Counted from the stretch's first letter, positions 21,963-34,173 are shown. The stretch is 64,000 nt of DNA from Prillingera fragicola (GCA_002335605.1 BEDY01000001.1:4030001-4094000); one strand, 5' to 3'. Made by a program: numbers and translations. Notes: generated by a model not told the origin, from the letters alone.

Positions 21963-22016
21963 TGACAGTGGACGAGTATGCAGGCTGCGTGACAGTAGAC
22001 GAGTATGCAGGCTGCG
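21963..22016. repeat. 27-bp tandem duplication just past the reductase gene
   Basis: Two adjacent 27-bp copies (21963-21989, 21990-22016) differ at one position (G or A at base 8). They start 58 bp past the stop codon, so they probably fall in the 3' untranslated region. Likely a recent replication-slippage event. Confidence 0.8.
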
Positions 22017-22516
22017 TTTATGAACGTGCTCTATAGTGTTGCTATTGAACAAGGGTCGCGAGCCAGGCACCAACCCCGCCAACCGAAAAGAACCACCCGC
22101 TGGCACAGGTGACAGGTGGGCCGTAATCTACCTCCCATCCTCTCTCACCTCTTCACCCTTCCTTTCCCTCGCTCGCTCGCCCAGGAAAAGCTGCACACCA
22201 TCACCGCCCCTATAGCACGCAGCCTCATCCGGTCGTCAGCACTCGCACCCCCCGCCCCGGCTGGCTTCAAGCAACCCTGCCACCCCTCACTCCATCCCCA
22301 CTCGCCTCGCTCGGCCAATCCCTCCAACGTGCGTTTGGCGCCCGCTCGCCCCTCCGCTTAGCCGACGAAGAGAGCGACGCCGCGGCACATCTGGTAGCTG
22401 CTGAAGAGTTTGAATTTGAGTCCATCCCTCTCGAGCCGCTCACGCGCCATCGCCCCTTTACAGACTACGAGACTTGGACTTGGAGACGCGACCGACCTGC
22501 GCTTACTGGTGACAAG

Positions 22517-25500
22517 ATGAAGTTTGGGTGAGTCTTTTGCATGTCTCCCGTGCTCTTTGTCGCTATGATTGGTGCTCCTCGGCATGATGCTTCTGGCATC
22601 GCTGGATGCGTCGGGCTCCCAGCATGCCATGTCGTGTGCCAAGCAAGCCTTCCCACCGCCTGGACAGCCGCGTTCCCAGCGTTGGTCTGTCGCTGCATCG
22701 CAAAGGCGTAAAGGTCTCGCTGCCGCAGTCAGCCTATCTGCTGCACTGCTGCGCATCATCACCTGTGCACAACGCTGTGTGCAGACCGCTTGCATCGCTG
22801 GCTGGCATGCTATCTGCTGCGTCACTGTTGCCCTGGAGCTGTCTCAGCCCCCGTATTCAATTGCTGACCCCCAACAGTACCCTCTTAGAGCTCAACAGCA
22901 ACGTCGAGTGGTGGGACCACTACGTCGAGTAAGTCGCGCGACCATACATACGCTGATCGTCCCTAGCTATGACGCTCTGAAGAAGCTCTTCCCCTCCGTC
23001 CCGCTCGACCCCACGTACTTGGCTACCCAGCAGCACTCTGAGTCTGGAGCGCTGCTGCCTACGCGCCGAGCTGAGTCGAACAAGTGGGCGTCGCCAGAGG
23101 ACTTTCGCGCCGCTCTGGACCGCGAGCGCAAAAAGGTCGAGGACTTTTACAACCAAAAGCTCGCCGAACTGCGCAGCACAGACGACTTGATAGAAGGAGA
23201 GGTTGCTTCGATCGAGGAGCGCGATGTTCATGCCGGCGAAGACTCTGTGATCCGCGAGGAAGACGAGGACGAGTTTTTGGAGGAGCACGACACCCTTTTG
23301 AGGGCCACGCCTTCCAAGCCTGCTATCCAGAAGCGTGGTTCGGTCTTTGGCCGCCTGCCCGGAATGCTGTACCCACGCCGCGCTAGTGTGACTGGTGACC
23401 ACGCCGACATCTTTGAGTCTGCCCTCCCTGCCCCCGTCCGCACTGCAGGCAGCCGCCAGCGCTCGCGCAGCATCGCCGTCACGACCGAGGAAGACCCAGC
23501 GCTTTCCCCGAGGTCGAGAACTGGAGCGAGCCACCGTCGAGCTCTTTCAGACTTGTCGTCTGCCGATGATCCACGTGATCGCCGCGCCTCGATGTCTTCC
23601 ATGTCGACCGGTGGCGCCACTTGGGGGCGTCAGTCGAACCGCAACTCTCACACCCTCGGCTTGGTCTACATTGACCCGTCGAGCTACCCCGAGTGGCTCG
23701 AGGACGAGGTCAGGCGCGACGAGGAGCAGGGCGGTGAGAAGGAGGACTACTACAACTGGACTAGTAACTCGGACTACGCCACTGTCATGCGTATCGGCTT
23801 CAAGAAGCGTATCACTGCCCTCTGGCTCGATCTGTACGCGCTCAAGCAGTATGTCGACCTCAACATGACCGCGTTTGAGAAGATTTTGAAAAAGTACGAC
23901 AAGAACACCAACTCAAAGCTCAAAAAGTCGTACATTACTGAAGAGGTGCTCACCCGCGTTCCCTGGACGGCCGAGGCCAAGGAGGAGCTCGACCTGCTGC
24001 TCGCCAAGGTGCTGTTCCTCTACCGCCGGGTGGTCGCAGCAGGCGACGAGGAGCTGGCCAAGGACCAGCTCCGTGCCCAGCTCCGTGAGCGTATTGTTGT
24101 CGACCGCGAGACTGTCTGGTCGTCCATGGTCGGCGCTCAGCGTAGCAAGGGTATTTTCCGCAGTGTCGAGCCGGACGCGGACCTTCCGGCCTTTGGAACC
24201 CCGAAGCGTGGCTTCCGCACGCCCTGTGGCCGCCTCGCCTTTCCTACCTGGTTTAGCAAGCGCGCGTTCATCGTAATCCTGGCACTTGGCACCATGATGG
24301 CCACTTGCGTGGCGCAGCCCATGGACCGCGTCGAGGAGAGCAACTGCCTTGCGCTACTGCTCTTCTGTACCATTTTGTGGGCCACCGAGGCCATTCCTCT
24401 GTTTGTCACCTCGCTTTCGGTCCCGTTCTTTGTCGTTGTTCTCCGTGTGCTCCGTTCGGAGGGCGAAGAGGACAAGCGTCTTACGGCCTCTGAAGGAACA
24501 AAGTATATTTTCTCGCAAATGTTCTCCCCCACTATCATGTTGCTCATTGGTGGTTTCACCATCGCTGCCGGCCTGTCACGTACCCGCATCGACCACATGG
24601 CTGCCTCGCGTATTCTCACCTCGGCTGGAAGCAACCCTAGCTTTGTGCTTCTCGTTCTGATGTTTGTCGCTACCTTTGCCAGCATGTGGATCAGCAACGT
24701 TGCCGCCCCGACTCTCTGCTACGCTCTGGTCCGCCCTATTCTTGATGAGCTCCCGCCCAAGTCGGTCTTCTCCAAGTGCCTCATCATCGCCATCGCCCTC
24801 GCGTCCAACATTGGTGGTCAGGCGTCACCCATCTCGTCGCCCCAGAACCTCATCGCGCTCGGCTCCATGGTGCCCGAGCTCACATGGCTCGAGTGGTTTG
24901 CCATTTCGCTGCCCGTGGGCCTCGTGTCGATTGTATCGATCTGGGCCTTCCTCCACATCAACTACAAGTGGGAGGCCGACCTTGCAATCCCCAAGATGCG
25001 CAAGAACACGGATGTGCTCACTGGCAAGCACTACTTTGTCTTGTTCATCACTGGCCTCACCATTGCCCTTTGGTGCATTGAGAAGAACATTGAGGGCGTC
25101 GTTGGTGACATGGGTATCATTGCCATCATTCCCCTCGTTGCCTTCTTTGGTACTGGTATCCTGCGCAAGGAGGACTTCCACGACTTCCAGTGGCCAATCG
25201 TCTTCCTCGCCATGGGTGGTATCTCGCTCGGCAAGGCTGTCCTGTCGTCTGGTCTTCTCGAGTCGATGGACTCGCTTCTCGTCAAGATTGTCGAGGGCAT
25301 GGGACTTTACAAGATTCTTATTGTTTTCTGCTCGATCTCTCTTGTCGTCGCTACTTTGTGAGTCTCATTTCATTCTGTTGTGCTAACGTTTGCAGCATCT
25401 CACACACTATTGCTGCGGTCCTCCTCGTCCCGATTGCTGCACGCATTGGCGAGTCGCTGCCAGAGCAGCACCCCCGCCTGCTTATCATGGCCACCGCTCT

Positions 25501-25737
25501 CATCTGCTCGGCTGGTATGGGTCTCCCCGTGTCGGGCTTCCCCAACATGACTGCGTACGTATACGCTGCCTCGTATAGGACAGGCGCTGACCCCTCAGTA
25601 TCACGCAAGAGAACAAGCTCGGCCATCGCTTCATCAACGCCAACGACTTTCTCAAGAACGGCATCCCTGCGTCCATTCTTGCCACCTTTGTCATTGTCAC
25701 GCTGGGCTACGCCATCATGCGTTCCCTTGGCATGTAA
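22517..25737 (+). CDS. SPX-domain low-affinity phosphate transporter (Pho91/Pho87/Pho90 family)
   Basis: Five exons: 22517-22527, 22878-22928, 22967-25357, 25396-25554, 25599-25737; 916 aa. The N-terminal SPX domain begins MKFGTLLELNSNVEWWDHYV, then YDALKKLFP, and ends near KKSYITEEVLTRVPW (about residue 350); it senses inositol pyrophosphates. The C-terminal half is the 12-helix SLC13/DASS carrier: TEAIPLFVTSLSVPFF, the first SNxxT-type region WISNVAAPTL, SNIGGQASPISSPQN and FPNMTAITQENK. The family moves phosphate with Na+ or H+ at the plasma membrane or vacuole; which one is not decided by sequence. The first exon is only 11 nt and is followed by a 350-nt intron, ten times the local average. 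The ATG at 22517 is chosen because SPX proteins start at this Met. Confidence 0.94.
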
Positions 25738-25840
25738 ACGCACCTCAATGGACTCACAGTATCCCACTCGTAAAGACTCGTGTCGTTTCGTATTGCATGA
25801 AAATTGTCCATATGACTGCCCAAAATATAAATGTCAAACC

Positions 25841-26607
25841 TCACGCACTCATATCCACCACCGAGTCACTGAGCATAACCCATGCCTCGAGCCAGCGCAC
25901 CCTCCTCTCCTCCTCAGTCTCCCCCTCCACACCCTCGGCCCTAACGACCTCATCAACAGCCCCCCGCACCTCACACGGATGCACATTCCACCCCATATCC
26001 CCGGTGACAGGCTGCTCACCCATCTGAAGCAGCGGAAACGCCGCCTCATCCCCAGGCAACATAACCGCACCCCCGCGACGCTCACCCCCGACATTAGCCC
26101 TCAGCACACTCCCAGCCAACGCGTCAAGCTGCAGCGGCGCACCCGTCGCGTCCCACGCCCGCACGCAGAGCATGGGGACAGCATAGGTCGGGGAATAGAC
26201 GATACTCAGCTCGGTCTCGATGCGCGCGTGCGAGCGCGGGGACACGGCGCCGCTGTCCTCCTCCTCTTCCAGGCCTTCGGCTTCGTCATTGGGGCCGTCG
26301 GTGGGGGCGGCGCCGCTGTGGTGGATGTAGTGCACGCCGCGCCGGTAGAGATATCCCTGCGTTCCGCGATACTGCCGTCAGTTGTTGTTAGGTTGCGGTC
26401 GCCTACCTTGTCAGAACGCGTCTTCCACTCCCACCCCACGTTGGTGCGCTCTGGCCCGAGCGTTGCCGTGCGGCCAGCATACTTTGCTACAAAAGCTTGG
26501 GCAGCGGTATCGAATGCTGCTGAAGTGGGGAATGGATCCGCTGACGGTGTATTCGAGCCTCGAGTCTCGGTGGATTCTACAGGCGTGAGCCAATGTACTC
26601 GATGCAT
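25841..26607 (-). CDS. ATG10: Atg10, E2-like enzyme for Atg12-Atg5 conjugation
   Basis: Two exons (26407-26607, 25841-26371), 243 aa. The C-terminal half matches Atg10: YSPTYAVPMLCVRAWD, GEQPVTGDMGWNVHPCEV with the catalytic cysteine at about residue 200, and an acidic end. Atg10 receives Atg12 from Atg7 and transfers it to Atg5 during autophagosome formation. The N-terminal helix is AAQAFVAKY. The Met at 26607 starts about 25 residues before this helix; a later or upstream start cannot be excluded. It ends 104 bp from the convergent phosphate-transporter stop, and its start lies only 44 bp past the stop of the MAM3-like gene on the same strand, so its promoter must lie inside or overlap that gene. 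Confidence 0.88.
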
Positions 26608-26651
26608 GCAAATGGAGATGCCAGAGGGAAGGAGTATGAAGGAGAGAGCTA

Positions 26652-28796
26652 CTACTGACCGCCATTGCCCTTGCCCTTCTTTGCCTTGCGGCCGCGACCG
26701 CGGTTGCCCCCGTTCGACTTTGCGTTGCCGTCCTTGGGCTTGGAGTCGTCCTTGGGCTTTGAGTCATCCTTGGACGTCGAGTCGTCCTTGGACTTTGAGT
26801 CGCTGACCTCACCGCTGGTGTTCGCGCTGGCGTTGGAGTGGGTCGTCTCGCTGGCTTCGCCGGCCTCGGCGTCAGTCTGCTTGTTGTCGGGGGTCAAGAC
26901 CTTGGATGAGTCCGCGTTGATGGTCACATTGCTCTCGTTCATCTTGTCCTCGGTGTAGCCCTCGACAATCGTGCCCATGCTGGGGTTGGGGTTGTCGACA
27001 GCCTGGCCAGTGGGAGAAGTCGACACACCCGAAGGCGAAGTCGTCACGATCGAAATGTCAACGTCCTGGGTGAGAGCGTGCGTGTCGTGTATGTTGACAG
27101 GTTCGGCGACCATTGAACCCTCGTTGATCTGAACAAGGACGCCCTCGCGAGGGGGTCCGCTGGCGTTGGGGTGAGGCGAGGCATTGCGCGAAGTTCCACC
27201 ACCCTGTGTGTTACCCTAAGTCAGTTAGTGCACTGATCATTGTAATGCACGAGCACTTACCGAGGGGCGGCGGCTGAAGGCGTGGATCACGCGCTGGCGC
27301 TCGATAATGCCACCTGATGCGTCAGACACGAACGTATTCGCGCAATGAGCAAACTTACGCATAATAGCGCTAGTGGCCTTGCGCTGAACCTTGCGCTTGG
27401 AAACGTTGTCCTGGTAGCGGTCGGTCTCGTCGATAATCTCCTCGCCAATAATCTCCTCGATGAGGTCCTCGAGACTGAGAATGCCAAGAGCTCCACCGCG
27501 GCGGCCAGGAGTTTCACTGACGAGCAAAAGATGGGCACGGCCAGTCTGGAAGTAGTCGAGAGCCTGGAAGCAGTTGAGATCGGGGGTAGCCTCGGGGAGG
27601 GGGAGGAGAGGGAACTTGGACACAGGAAGCTCGTCATCGGGGTTGTAAGGGATAAGCTAATGGTCAGCGAAGCAAGGACAAAGTACCCACCCTCTTGACA
27701 AGCAGCATGCCAATAAAGTTATCGGGCTGTCCAGGCTCGTAAACGGGAATACGAGAAAAGCCCGAGATGAGAATCTCATCGACAGCGTCGTGGTCAAGAA
27801 TGCGGCTCGCAGACAGAGTGAGGCAGTCCTTGATCGGAGTCATGATCGTGTTGACCTTGCGGTCATTGAGCGACAGAACACCGTTGAGAATATGAATTTC
27901 GTCATCGCGAAGAGGTTCTTCGCCCTCGCGGTGGAACTGGAGGAAGCTCTTGAGCTCGGCCTTCTTGTAACTGACGGTCAGCCGAGTGAATATCAACGAA
28001 TCACTCACGTATGTCCCGCGTCGTGTCCAAGGACATAGTCGAGAAGCTTGGCGATGGGCCAAGCAACTGGCGCAAACAGGATCATCATGGCATGCACCAG
28101 GGGGGCGCAAGCGCCGCCGATGGCCAACCCGTAGCGGACGCAGACCTATGACATTAGCGGTGAGCTTTGTCTGCGCACTTACAGCTTGAGGAATGACTTC
28201 ACCGAAGATGACAATCATGACGGTCGACACAACGACAGCGGCTAGTCCACCGCCGAGAACATCATGCAGGAAAATGGGCAGAGATTCGTTGACAATCTAT
28301 CCGGGCGTATCAGCACAGATCGTGAAGCTTGACAAGCTGTGCAGCCTACTTACAACATTGCCAAGGAGGAGAACAACCAGAACCCAGTGACGGCCGCGGC
28401 GAAGAAGCCGCAAAACCTTAGTTGCATCGGCTCGCTCCTTGGGGTCAGACGAAGAGGCCGCCAAGACACGCAGATTCAAGTCATCCGAGCCCATGAGCGC
28501 GAGGGTGAGACTGTGCAGATAAGCATTTGCTGGCCGAAACACCTTGTAGCTCATTACACTCACCCAGCAAAGACACCGCCAAGAAGAACCAGACCAATAG
28601 ACAGGATGATCTTGAACATGAACACCGGGGACTCGGGCTTGCCTCCGCCGTCCGTGGGTTCGTTCATAACAAACTCGAGGCCACGTTTGGCAGGAGCGTT
28701 AGACAGCACAGCAGGGACGAGATGCAACAGCTTGGAGAGCGAGATGGCTATGGGGAGCGCCCCAGCCGCAGTGCGGCGCGGGATAGCAGGTGCCAT
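26652..28796 (-). CDS. CNNM/Mam3-type membrane protein (DUF21 + CBS pair)
   Basis: Eight exons: 28564-28796, 28354-28510, 28183-28296, 28009-28145, 27691-27970, 27359-27656, 27261-27313, 26652-27215; 611 aa. The DUF21 membrane domain has the family motifs GLTLALMGSD and IVIFGEVIPQA with four hydrophobic segments. Two CBS modules follow: KVNTIMTPIKDCLTL...FSRIPVYEPG and HLLLVSE...GALGILSLEDLIEEIIGEEI. The last 190 residues are low-complexity and charged, with SKDD/KPKDD repeats and a basic RGRGRKAKKGKG end. Relatives (yeast Mam3, animal CNNM) act in Mg/Mn handling at the vacuolar or plasma membrane. The charged tail is not part of the core family and probably faces the cytosol. Confidence 0.9.
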
Positions 28797-29304
28797 TTGG
28801 TTCGCAAGAAGAGAGTTTTGCTTGTTGGGTGACGAGTGGACAGGCTAGTGTACTGAGATGGGCCGATGCGATGCCAGGCGAATGCGTAGCCGGGAATCTG
28901 TAGCTGAAGGAGACGGAGACTCGAGAGCCTGGAAAGAGTTAAGGTGGGCACCCGAAGAGGGTAGGTGAGTGATGGTGTACTTGCACTAGGATGCGGCATG
29001 AAAGTCGGACCAACAAGGTAAGGTCGCGGCCACCGACAGGCCCTCGGCGCGGGACCAGCGTGGGTGGGTGGGGGTGGTGATCGCCGCCATGACGCGGACG
29101 TAAATCACCGCACGTGTCTGGGCGGTGATCACTGCTGTCTTCCTCGGATCCTTCCTTTGCACTCTTCTTCTTCCATTCGCTCATGCTGCAAATACCTTTG
29201 GCATAGAACCTAGCTCTATCTTACTATTGTCTCTAGAACACTGATTCCTTTTGTCTCCACACTCACCCCGCAAGCCCCAACAGCCGTGGCACGACGGCGT
29301 AAAG
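28797..29304. other. Divergent promoter region between MAM3-like gene and unknown acidic-protein gene
   Basis: 508 bp with no gene. Pyrimidine-rich on the plus strand towards 29220-29280, as is common just upstream of starts here. No TATA or known operator recognised. Confidence 0.5.
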
Positions 29305-31052
29305 ATGACTGTCGCCAGCCAAACTCACCCAGTCTCACTGCCTGCATCGACCATTTCCGTGCCTTCCTCTGCACGCGTCCACACCAACAGCCAGCTATTC
29401 TCCCTCCCAGGTCTCAAGATCAAGGCTACACCGCATGCGTGTGTCCCAGTCAATCTCGCTCCTTCAAACCCGACTGGTAAGGGCCTAGAGGAGCAACTCA
29501 AGGTGGTGGTGCCTTTGGGTGGCAAGGTAGTCGTCTCTTGGCAAGTTCAGACCTCGCTGTTTCAAGGCCTCCACCTGCAGGGAGAGTTGTCTGAACTACA
29601 GGAGGCAGCCGAGGGGGCCGTTGAGAGTTGGATTCAAGACGTGAGCTCACTGCTTGTGCACCTCCTGACAGAAGAACCTTGGTCTGCTTGGCATTGACCA
29701 CGCTGACGAGGTGGACGACGCTCTGAATCAACTTATCCTCTACCCCGAAGCCGCTCTTCCGATTCATGTGACACGAGCTCAGACACTATTCTCTCAGGCC
29801 GAGCCCCTGGCAATTCTGAAGAACATTGACCTCGCCCTGTCGTGGACGTATCCCCCAGGGAAACCTGGCAAGCGATCGGCAGCTGATCTTGACAACGTGG
29901 ATGGTAGTAATCAGGTCGACCTAACGTTGAACGACCTCTTCAACGATGACCCTGATGAACCGGATGAGATTGAGCAAGAGGGAGCAGGGCCGTTGATTCC
30001 AAGCATCTTCAACCAAGTGGGGGAGGGGATGAGGAGGGTGCTTCAACTGCAGCTGGTCCGGTGAGTTCCCATTGGTTCGCCACATGCTCACAGTAGTCGT
30101 TTCCCCTTCGTCTTTGATGCCAAATTTCTGCGAGTGAGGGTCAAGCTCCATATCGAGGCTAAATGACAGTATCAACGCAAGTTAGAGCTGCCTCGGGCAA
30201 TCAGTGACGCCACCAACCAATTTCTTTCTCTGTCCGCTCAGCATGACACTCCACTGTACTCAAAGTGCAAAAAGTTGCTCGCCTCAATTCGCCGAGCTCA
30301 GTCATCCAGGCTGGAATCGCGGATCACCACAGTGGCACGCCTGCCAGTCGACAAGCGAAGGCCCAAGCGACGAAAGCAGGCACAACGGACACAAGTGGAG
30401 GATGATGACGACGATGCAGTGGCACGAGGAGCAGTCTACCTGCAGGATCTCAGAATTGCAGACAACCAGGCAACCGCAGAGGACAAACTAGACAAAGCTC
30501 TGGCGCACGGCATTGCCACTCTTGGTACCACGAGGTGGCTCAATGAACGTCAAGGGCTCGGCAAGATGGCCCCGTGGAGGATGAAGGTGCGATCAAACTT
30601 GTGTGGGCTGACTGACCGCCCAGCTCAACGAGACTTCAGCGTCGTACGAGCCGCCTCAGGCTGTCTCCACTCCAACCCAAAACGCAATCCTACGCCAATT
30701 CACACCTGCGCCAGACGTCGGGCGATCTCCAACACCGCCGCTCTTCTTCGACCCGCCGGGCCCGTGGCCCATCGAGGATGATGACTACGATGATGATTTG
30801 TTTGAGGAGGAGAACTTTGGCGAGATGACTATCCTCGACAAGGACGACTTGTTTGGAGACGAGGAAGAGGATGAAGCTGGTACTGAGGATGACTTGTTCG
30901 ACGACGTCTTGCCGCGCGTCGGTGGGCACGGCGCGGATAATGGCTTCCTGTTCAACAAGCTATTCCTGCCCGCCGATGGTGAGGTCGGACCAACGCACCC
31001 TGCTTTAGTACCACTCGAGGTGCAGCTTGTGGACGACATGGGGAATTGGTAG
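29305..31052 (+). CDS. Protein of unknown function with acidic C-terminus
   Basis: Not recognised. Five exons join in phase (29305-29640, 29672-30060, 30094-30133, 30170-30586, 30624-31052) to give 536 aa. Visible features: a beta-rich N-terminal third with VVPLGGKVVVSWQVQ; a helical middle with EPLAILKNIDLALSWTYPPG, RFPFVFDAKFLRYQRKLELP and LLASIRRAQSSRLESRI; then a strongly basic patch KRRPKRRKQAQR (a possible nuclear signal) beside an acidic run. It continues GIATLGTTRWLNERQGLGKM, PPLFFDPPGPWPIEDDD and a long Asp/Glu-rich segment. No signal peptide, membrane helix or catalytic motif is seen. The acidic end with embedded aromatic residues resembles transcription or chromatin factors, but this is only a compositional guess. 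Five consistent introns make the gene itself credible. Confidence 0.75.
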
Positions 31053-31244
31053 TAATTGTACATGTGGAAAGCTGGCTCTGTAGACATGCATGGGCGACAT
31101 TCGGGTCAGGAGACATCGAGAAGACAGTCGGTCACAGGGGAGTGGACCACCTCCACCAAGCGATATTTGGTTCCTTGGAAACGAACATTCAATGTTCACT
31201 TTACCCATTCCACCACCATGACTCCAGCCTTTTAAACGCAGAAG

Positions 31245-32523
31245 ATGGACGGATCACCGACTCGAGGCATGTCGACAGCGGACATGCTGGGGGAGATTGG
31301 AGTCGGCACTGCCGCTGAGGTGAGTCGTGCGCGCGTCACTCATTCTGACGTGCCTAGGCGGTTATGGCTGCTCGATATATCAGTGAGACATCGCTTGCTC
31401 TCCTTGGCTAACGTTTAGCTTCTCCACCAGGGCCAACGTTCATTCCAGAGCTAGACAAACTGCTACTTGAGGCGCGAGCACATCCGGGCGGCTCGGCGCT
31501 GCAGCGCGGCGACCTCGTCGAGATCGTAGGCCCAAGCGGATCTGGCAAGACTTCGCTGGCAGTGTTCCTCGTCATGACGACAATCCTGCCACCGAGCCTT
31601 ACATTCTTCTTACCCGGCCACTTGTCAGTCGTTGTACCGCTTGGAGGTCGCGGGATGCGCGCCGCGCTTCTCTCGCCGCCTAGCCATGCGCCAGGCGGGA
31701 GGGCGATTGAGGCAGCCATGCGCGCGCATATTGACCAGTGTCTCGGCTTGGCGGGGTATGACGCGCGGTCACCCAGTGTCGAGGAGTCTGTCGACCTGGC
31801 TGTCGCCAAGGCGCTGATGCAGGTGACCGTGATCCGGCCACGGCCACGCGCGCTGGGGTGGACCTTGGCGCTGCGTCGGCTGCTCAAGCCGCCAGAGCTG
31901 ATCCTCTCGCGCGGCACGGACTTGCCCGAGGACGTGGCCGGGAGCCTCGATCTTGTCGTCTGTGATGGCTTTAGCGACGGGTTTTGGCCAGAGCGCTGGG
32001 TTGAGGAGGAGCGAGGTGCGGGAAACAAGGAGCGTCGAAACTTGGACGGAGTTCGTGGACCTGACGATGTGGGGATGGGGGACGTCTGGAGCGCTGTCAC
32101 TGCCCTGCGACGCGATGCCGGAGCTGTCGTAGTGCTCACTGTGCAGGGACTGAGGGTACGTGCGCTCCGATGGTATGAGCTAACTAGAAGCCAATCTCCG
32201 GCTCGCCGTTCTTCAAGCCACACCTACCACGGCCTTATCCTTCACCATTTAACACTGAAGCTGACTCTCCCCTCCCGTCACCTTGGCCGCTCAACATCCA
32301 GCTCACGCTTCTCGGCCGAACACCGCCTCTCCAGTTCCCTCCAGAGACAACCCTTGTGGAAGCACTACGTGCGCGTACGCACACCGACATCCAGGTACTG
32401 AACGCCATCCTTCGTGTGCCAGGAGGACGAGGCTTGCCGGGGACGCTTGGCGGCGCGCGATGGACGTTCGGCGTCGTGGAGCAGGGCCTCGTTCCGTTCG
32501 TTCCAGACGACGAGCCCTCGTGA
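31245..32523 (+). CDS. RecA-family Rad51 paralogue, XRCC2/Rlp1-like
   Basis: Four exons: 31245-31319, 31358-31382 (25 nt), 31419-32155, 32191-32523; 389 aa. Walker A is GPSGSGKTS (about 71-79), preceded by RGDLVEIV as in Rad51 paralogues. A Walker-B-like strand is SLDLVVCDGFSDGFWPERW, in the place of the LLILDSLSAFYW segment of XRCC2. The helix VDLAVAKALMQVTVI and following ALGWTLALRRLL also match the XRCC2 plan. Such proteins assist Rad51 filament assembly in homologous recombination. XRCC2 versus another paralogue rests on pattern matching only. The last intron uses the acceptor TAGAAG (32190), which restores a proline-rich segment in frame. Confidence 0.75.
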
Positions 32524-32729
32524 TTACACCGTGTGGGAGCTACTGCTCTTCTCATTCTCATGGCACATCATGCATATAGATTCCCAAGCAAAAGTCGTCA
32601 GTGGTTGGGTTGTCACTGTGCATTCATTCAGGGTCCATCGCGTGCCACTCGCGTGAAACGATAGCCGTTCAAGTGCTTTCTGGAAATCTCCTCCACTTTG
32701 CTGCTTTCACCAACTCACAACATAGCAAG

Positions 32730-33987
32730 ATGCCGCGCTGCACTCACAAGGGCTGTGGAAAGGACTTTGACGAGGCGAACAATGCCGAGGGTAGCTGTTC
32801 GTACCACTCTGGCGGACCGGTGGGTGGCTCGTAGCTCGCGGGCAGCGCTGACAATCAGGTGTTCCACGAGGGTCTCAAGTCGTGGTGTACGTTGTGCGAT
32901 GCCCCGGAGGAGAGTAGAGCTGACGTCCAGCGTGCTGCAATGAGGTGAACAAGCCGGTTATGGAGTTTGACCAGTTCCTTGCCATTCCTGTGAGCTCTTC
33001 CTTATTAACGAGGTCTGACACGCCAGCCCTGCACCAAGGGCAAGCACACCACCGAGGCGCCCAAGGCCGCAGCCCCTCCCGCCCCCGAGACCGCTGCGCC
33101 GACGACAGTGTCCGACACGGGAGTTGAGACTTACGGCGCACCCGCGCCGCCAAAGAGTGGGCCGGTCAGCGGCACTGCGTCGCCAGCACTGAAGGCGCCG
33201 ACGCCAGTACCGACCGCGCCCAAGGAGGAGGAGCAGGACGACCTCAACGTGCCCGTCCCCACCGGAGCCAAGTGCAAGCGTTTGGGATGTGGAGCAGAGT
33301 GGAAGGGCGAAGAGGTGTCGCGCGGTAGTGGTCCCGAGGCCGTGTGCCACTACCACCCCCAGGCTGTGCGTACCACCATTGTGCAGTGACGCTGACGCCG
33401 CAGCCCGTGTTCCACGAGGGTTCCAAGGGCTACCTGTGCTGCAAGCGCCGTGTGCTCGAGTTTTCCGAGTTTCTCAACATTGCCGGCTGCAAGGAGGGCA
33501 AGCACCTCTTTGTCGGCGCTAAAAAGGATCCATCAAAGGAAGAGACCGTCCCCTGCCGCCTCGACCACTACCAGACGCCTACAAAGGTGCACGTCAGCGC
33601 GTTTGCCAAAAGGTGAGCCAGTACTCCTTTTGCGCGGTTCGCTAACCCCCCAGCGTGGACAAGGAAAAGTCGAGCGTCACCTTTGGCCCGCAGTCGATGC
33701 ACCTCGACCTGCACCTCCCCGGCAACAAGGTCGTGAACAGGACAGTCGAGCTGTACGGCCCCATCGTCCCGGACGAGTGCAGCTACCGGGTCCTCGGGAC
33801 AAAGGTCGAGATTACACTCACCAAGCCCGTGGCTGCGTCGTGGAACTTGCTCGAGCTGCCGCCCCCTGGCACAGAGCTTCCCCCCGGCTATGCGCTTACG
33901 TTTGGCGTCGCTGGTAGGACCGGGACTGTTGGTGGAAAGGAGATTGTGCTCAGTGCCGAGGAGATGGCCAAGCGCGCTGCACAGTAG
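32730..33987 (+). CDS. CHORD- and CS-domain co-chaperone (CHORDC1/Chp1-like)
   Basis: Six exons: 32730-32819, 32859-32886 (28 nt), 32931-32989, 33027-33365, 33404-33612, 33654-33987; 352 aa. Two zinc-binding CHORD domains: CTHKGCGKDFDE...CSYHSGGPVFHEG...WSCC (residues 4-60) and CKRLGCGAEWK...CHYHPQAPVFHEGSKGYLCC (about 160-230), each with the Cys/His ligand spacing of the family. A CS (p23-like) domain follows: SVTFGPQSMHLDLHLPGN...VEITLTKPVAASWNLLE. CHORD-CS proteins work with Hsp90 (and Sgt1/Rar1 in plants) in protein folding and stress signalling; the cytosol is expected. Transcribed with the XRCC2-like gene but separated by 206 bp. Confidence 0.93.
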
Positions 33988-34173
33988 GACAGATTGTAGA
34001 GGCATGGAGCAGTCAATGTCAAAGTCGCATATCGTGCTGCTCGTTGGTTTGATAACATCTTGTTCATTTTCACACTGGCTACATCCGCGTTGCTCTAATG
34101 CACACGTACGGTCAATATCGAGTCTCACGGCCCCACGTTACCAGGGGCCTTTCATGGTGTGAGCCATGCGGCT

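Noticed and set aside
22528..22877. Possible snoRNA in the first intron of the SPX transporter
   Set aside because: ATGATGC occurs once, but no proper C box with a matching D box and terminal stem was found.
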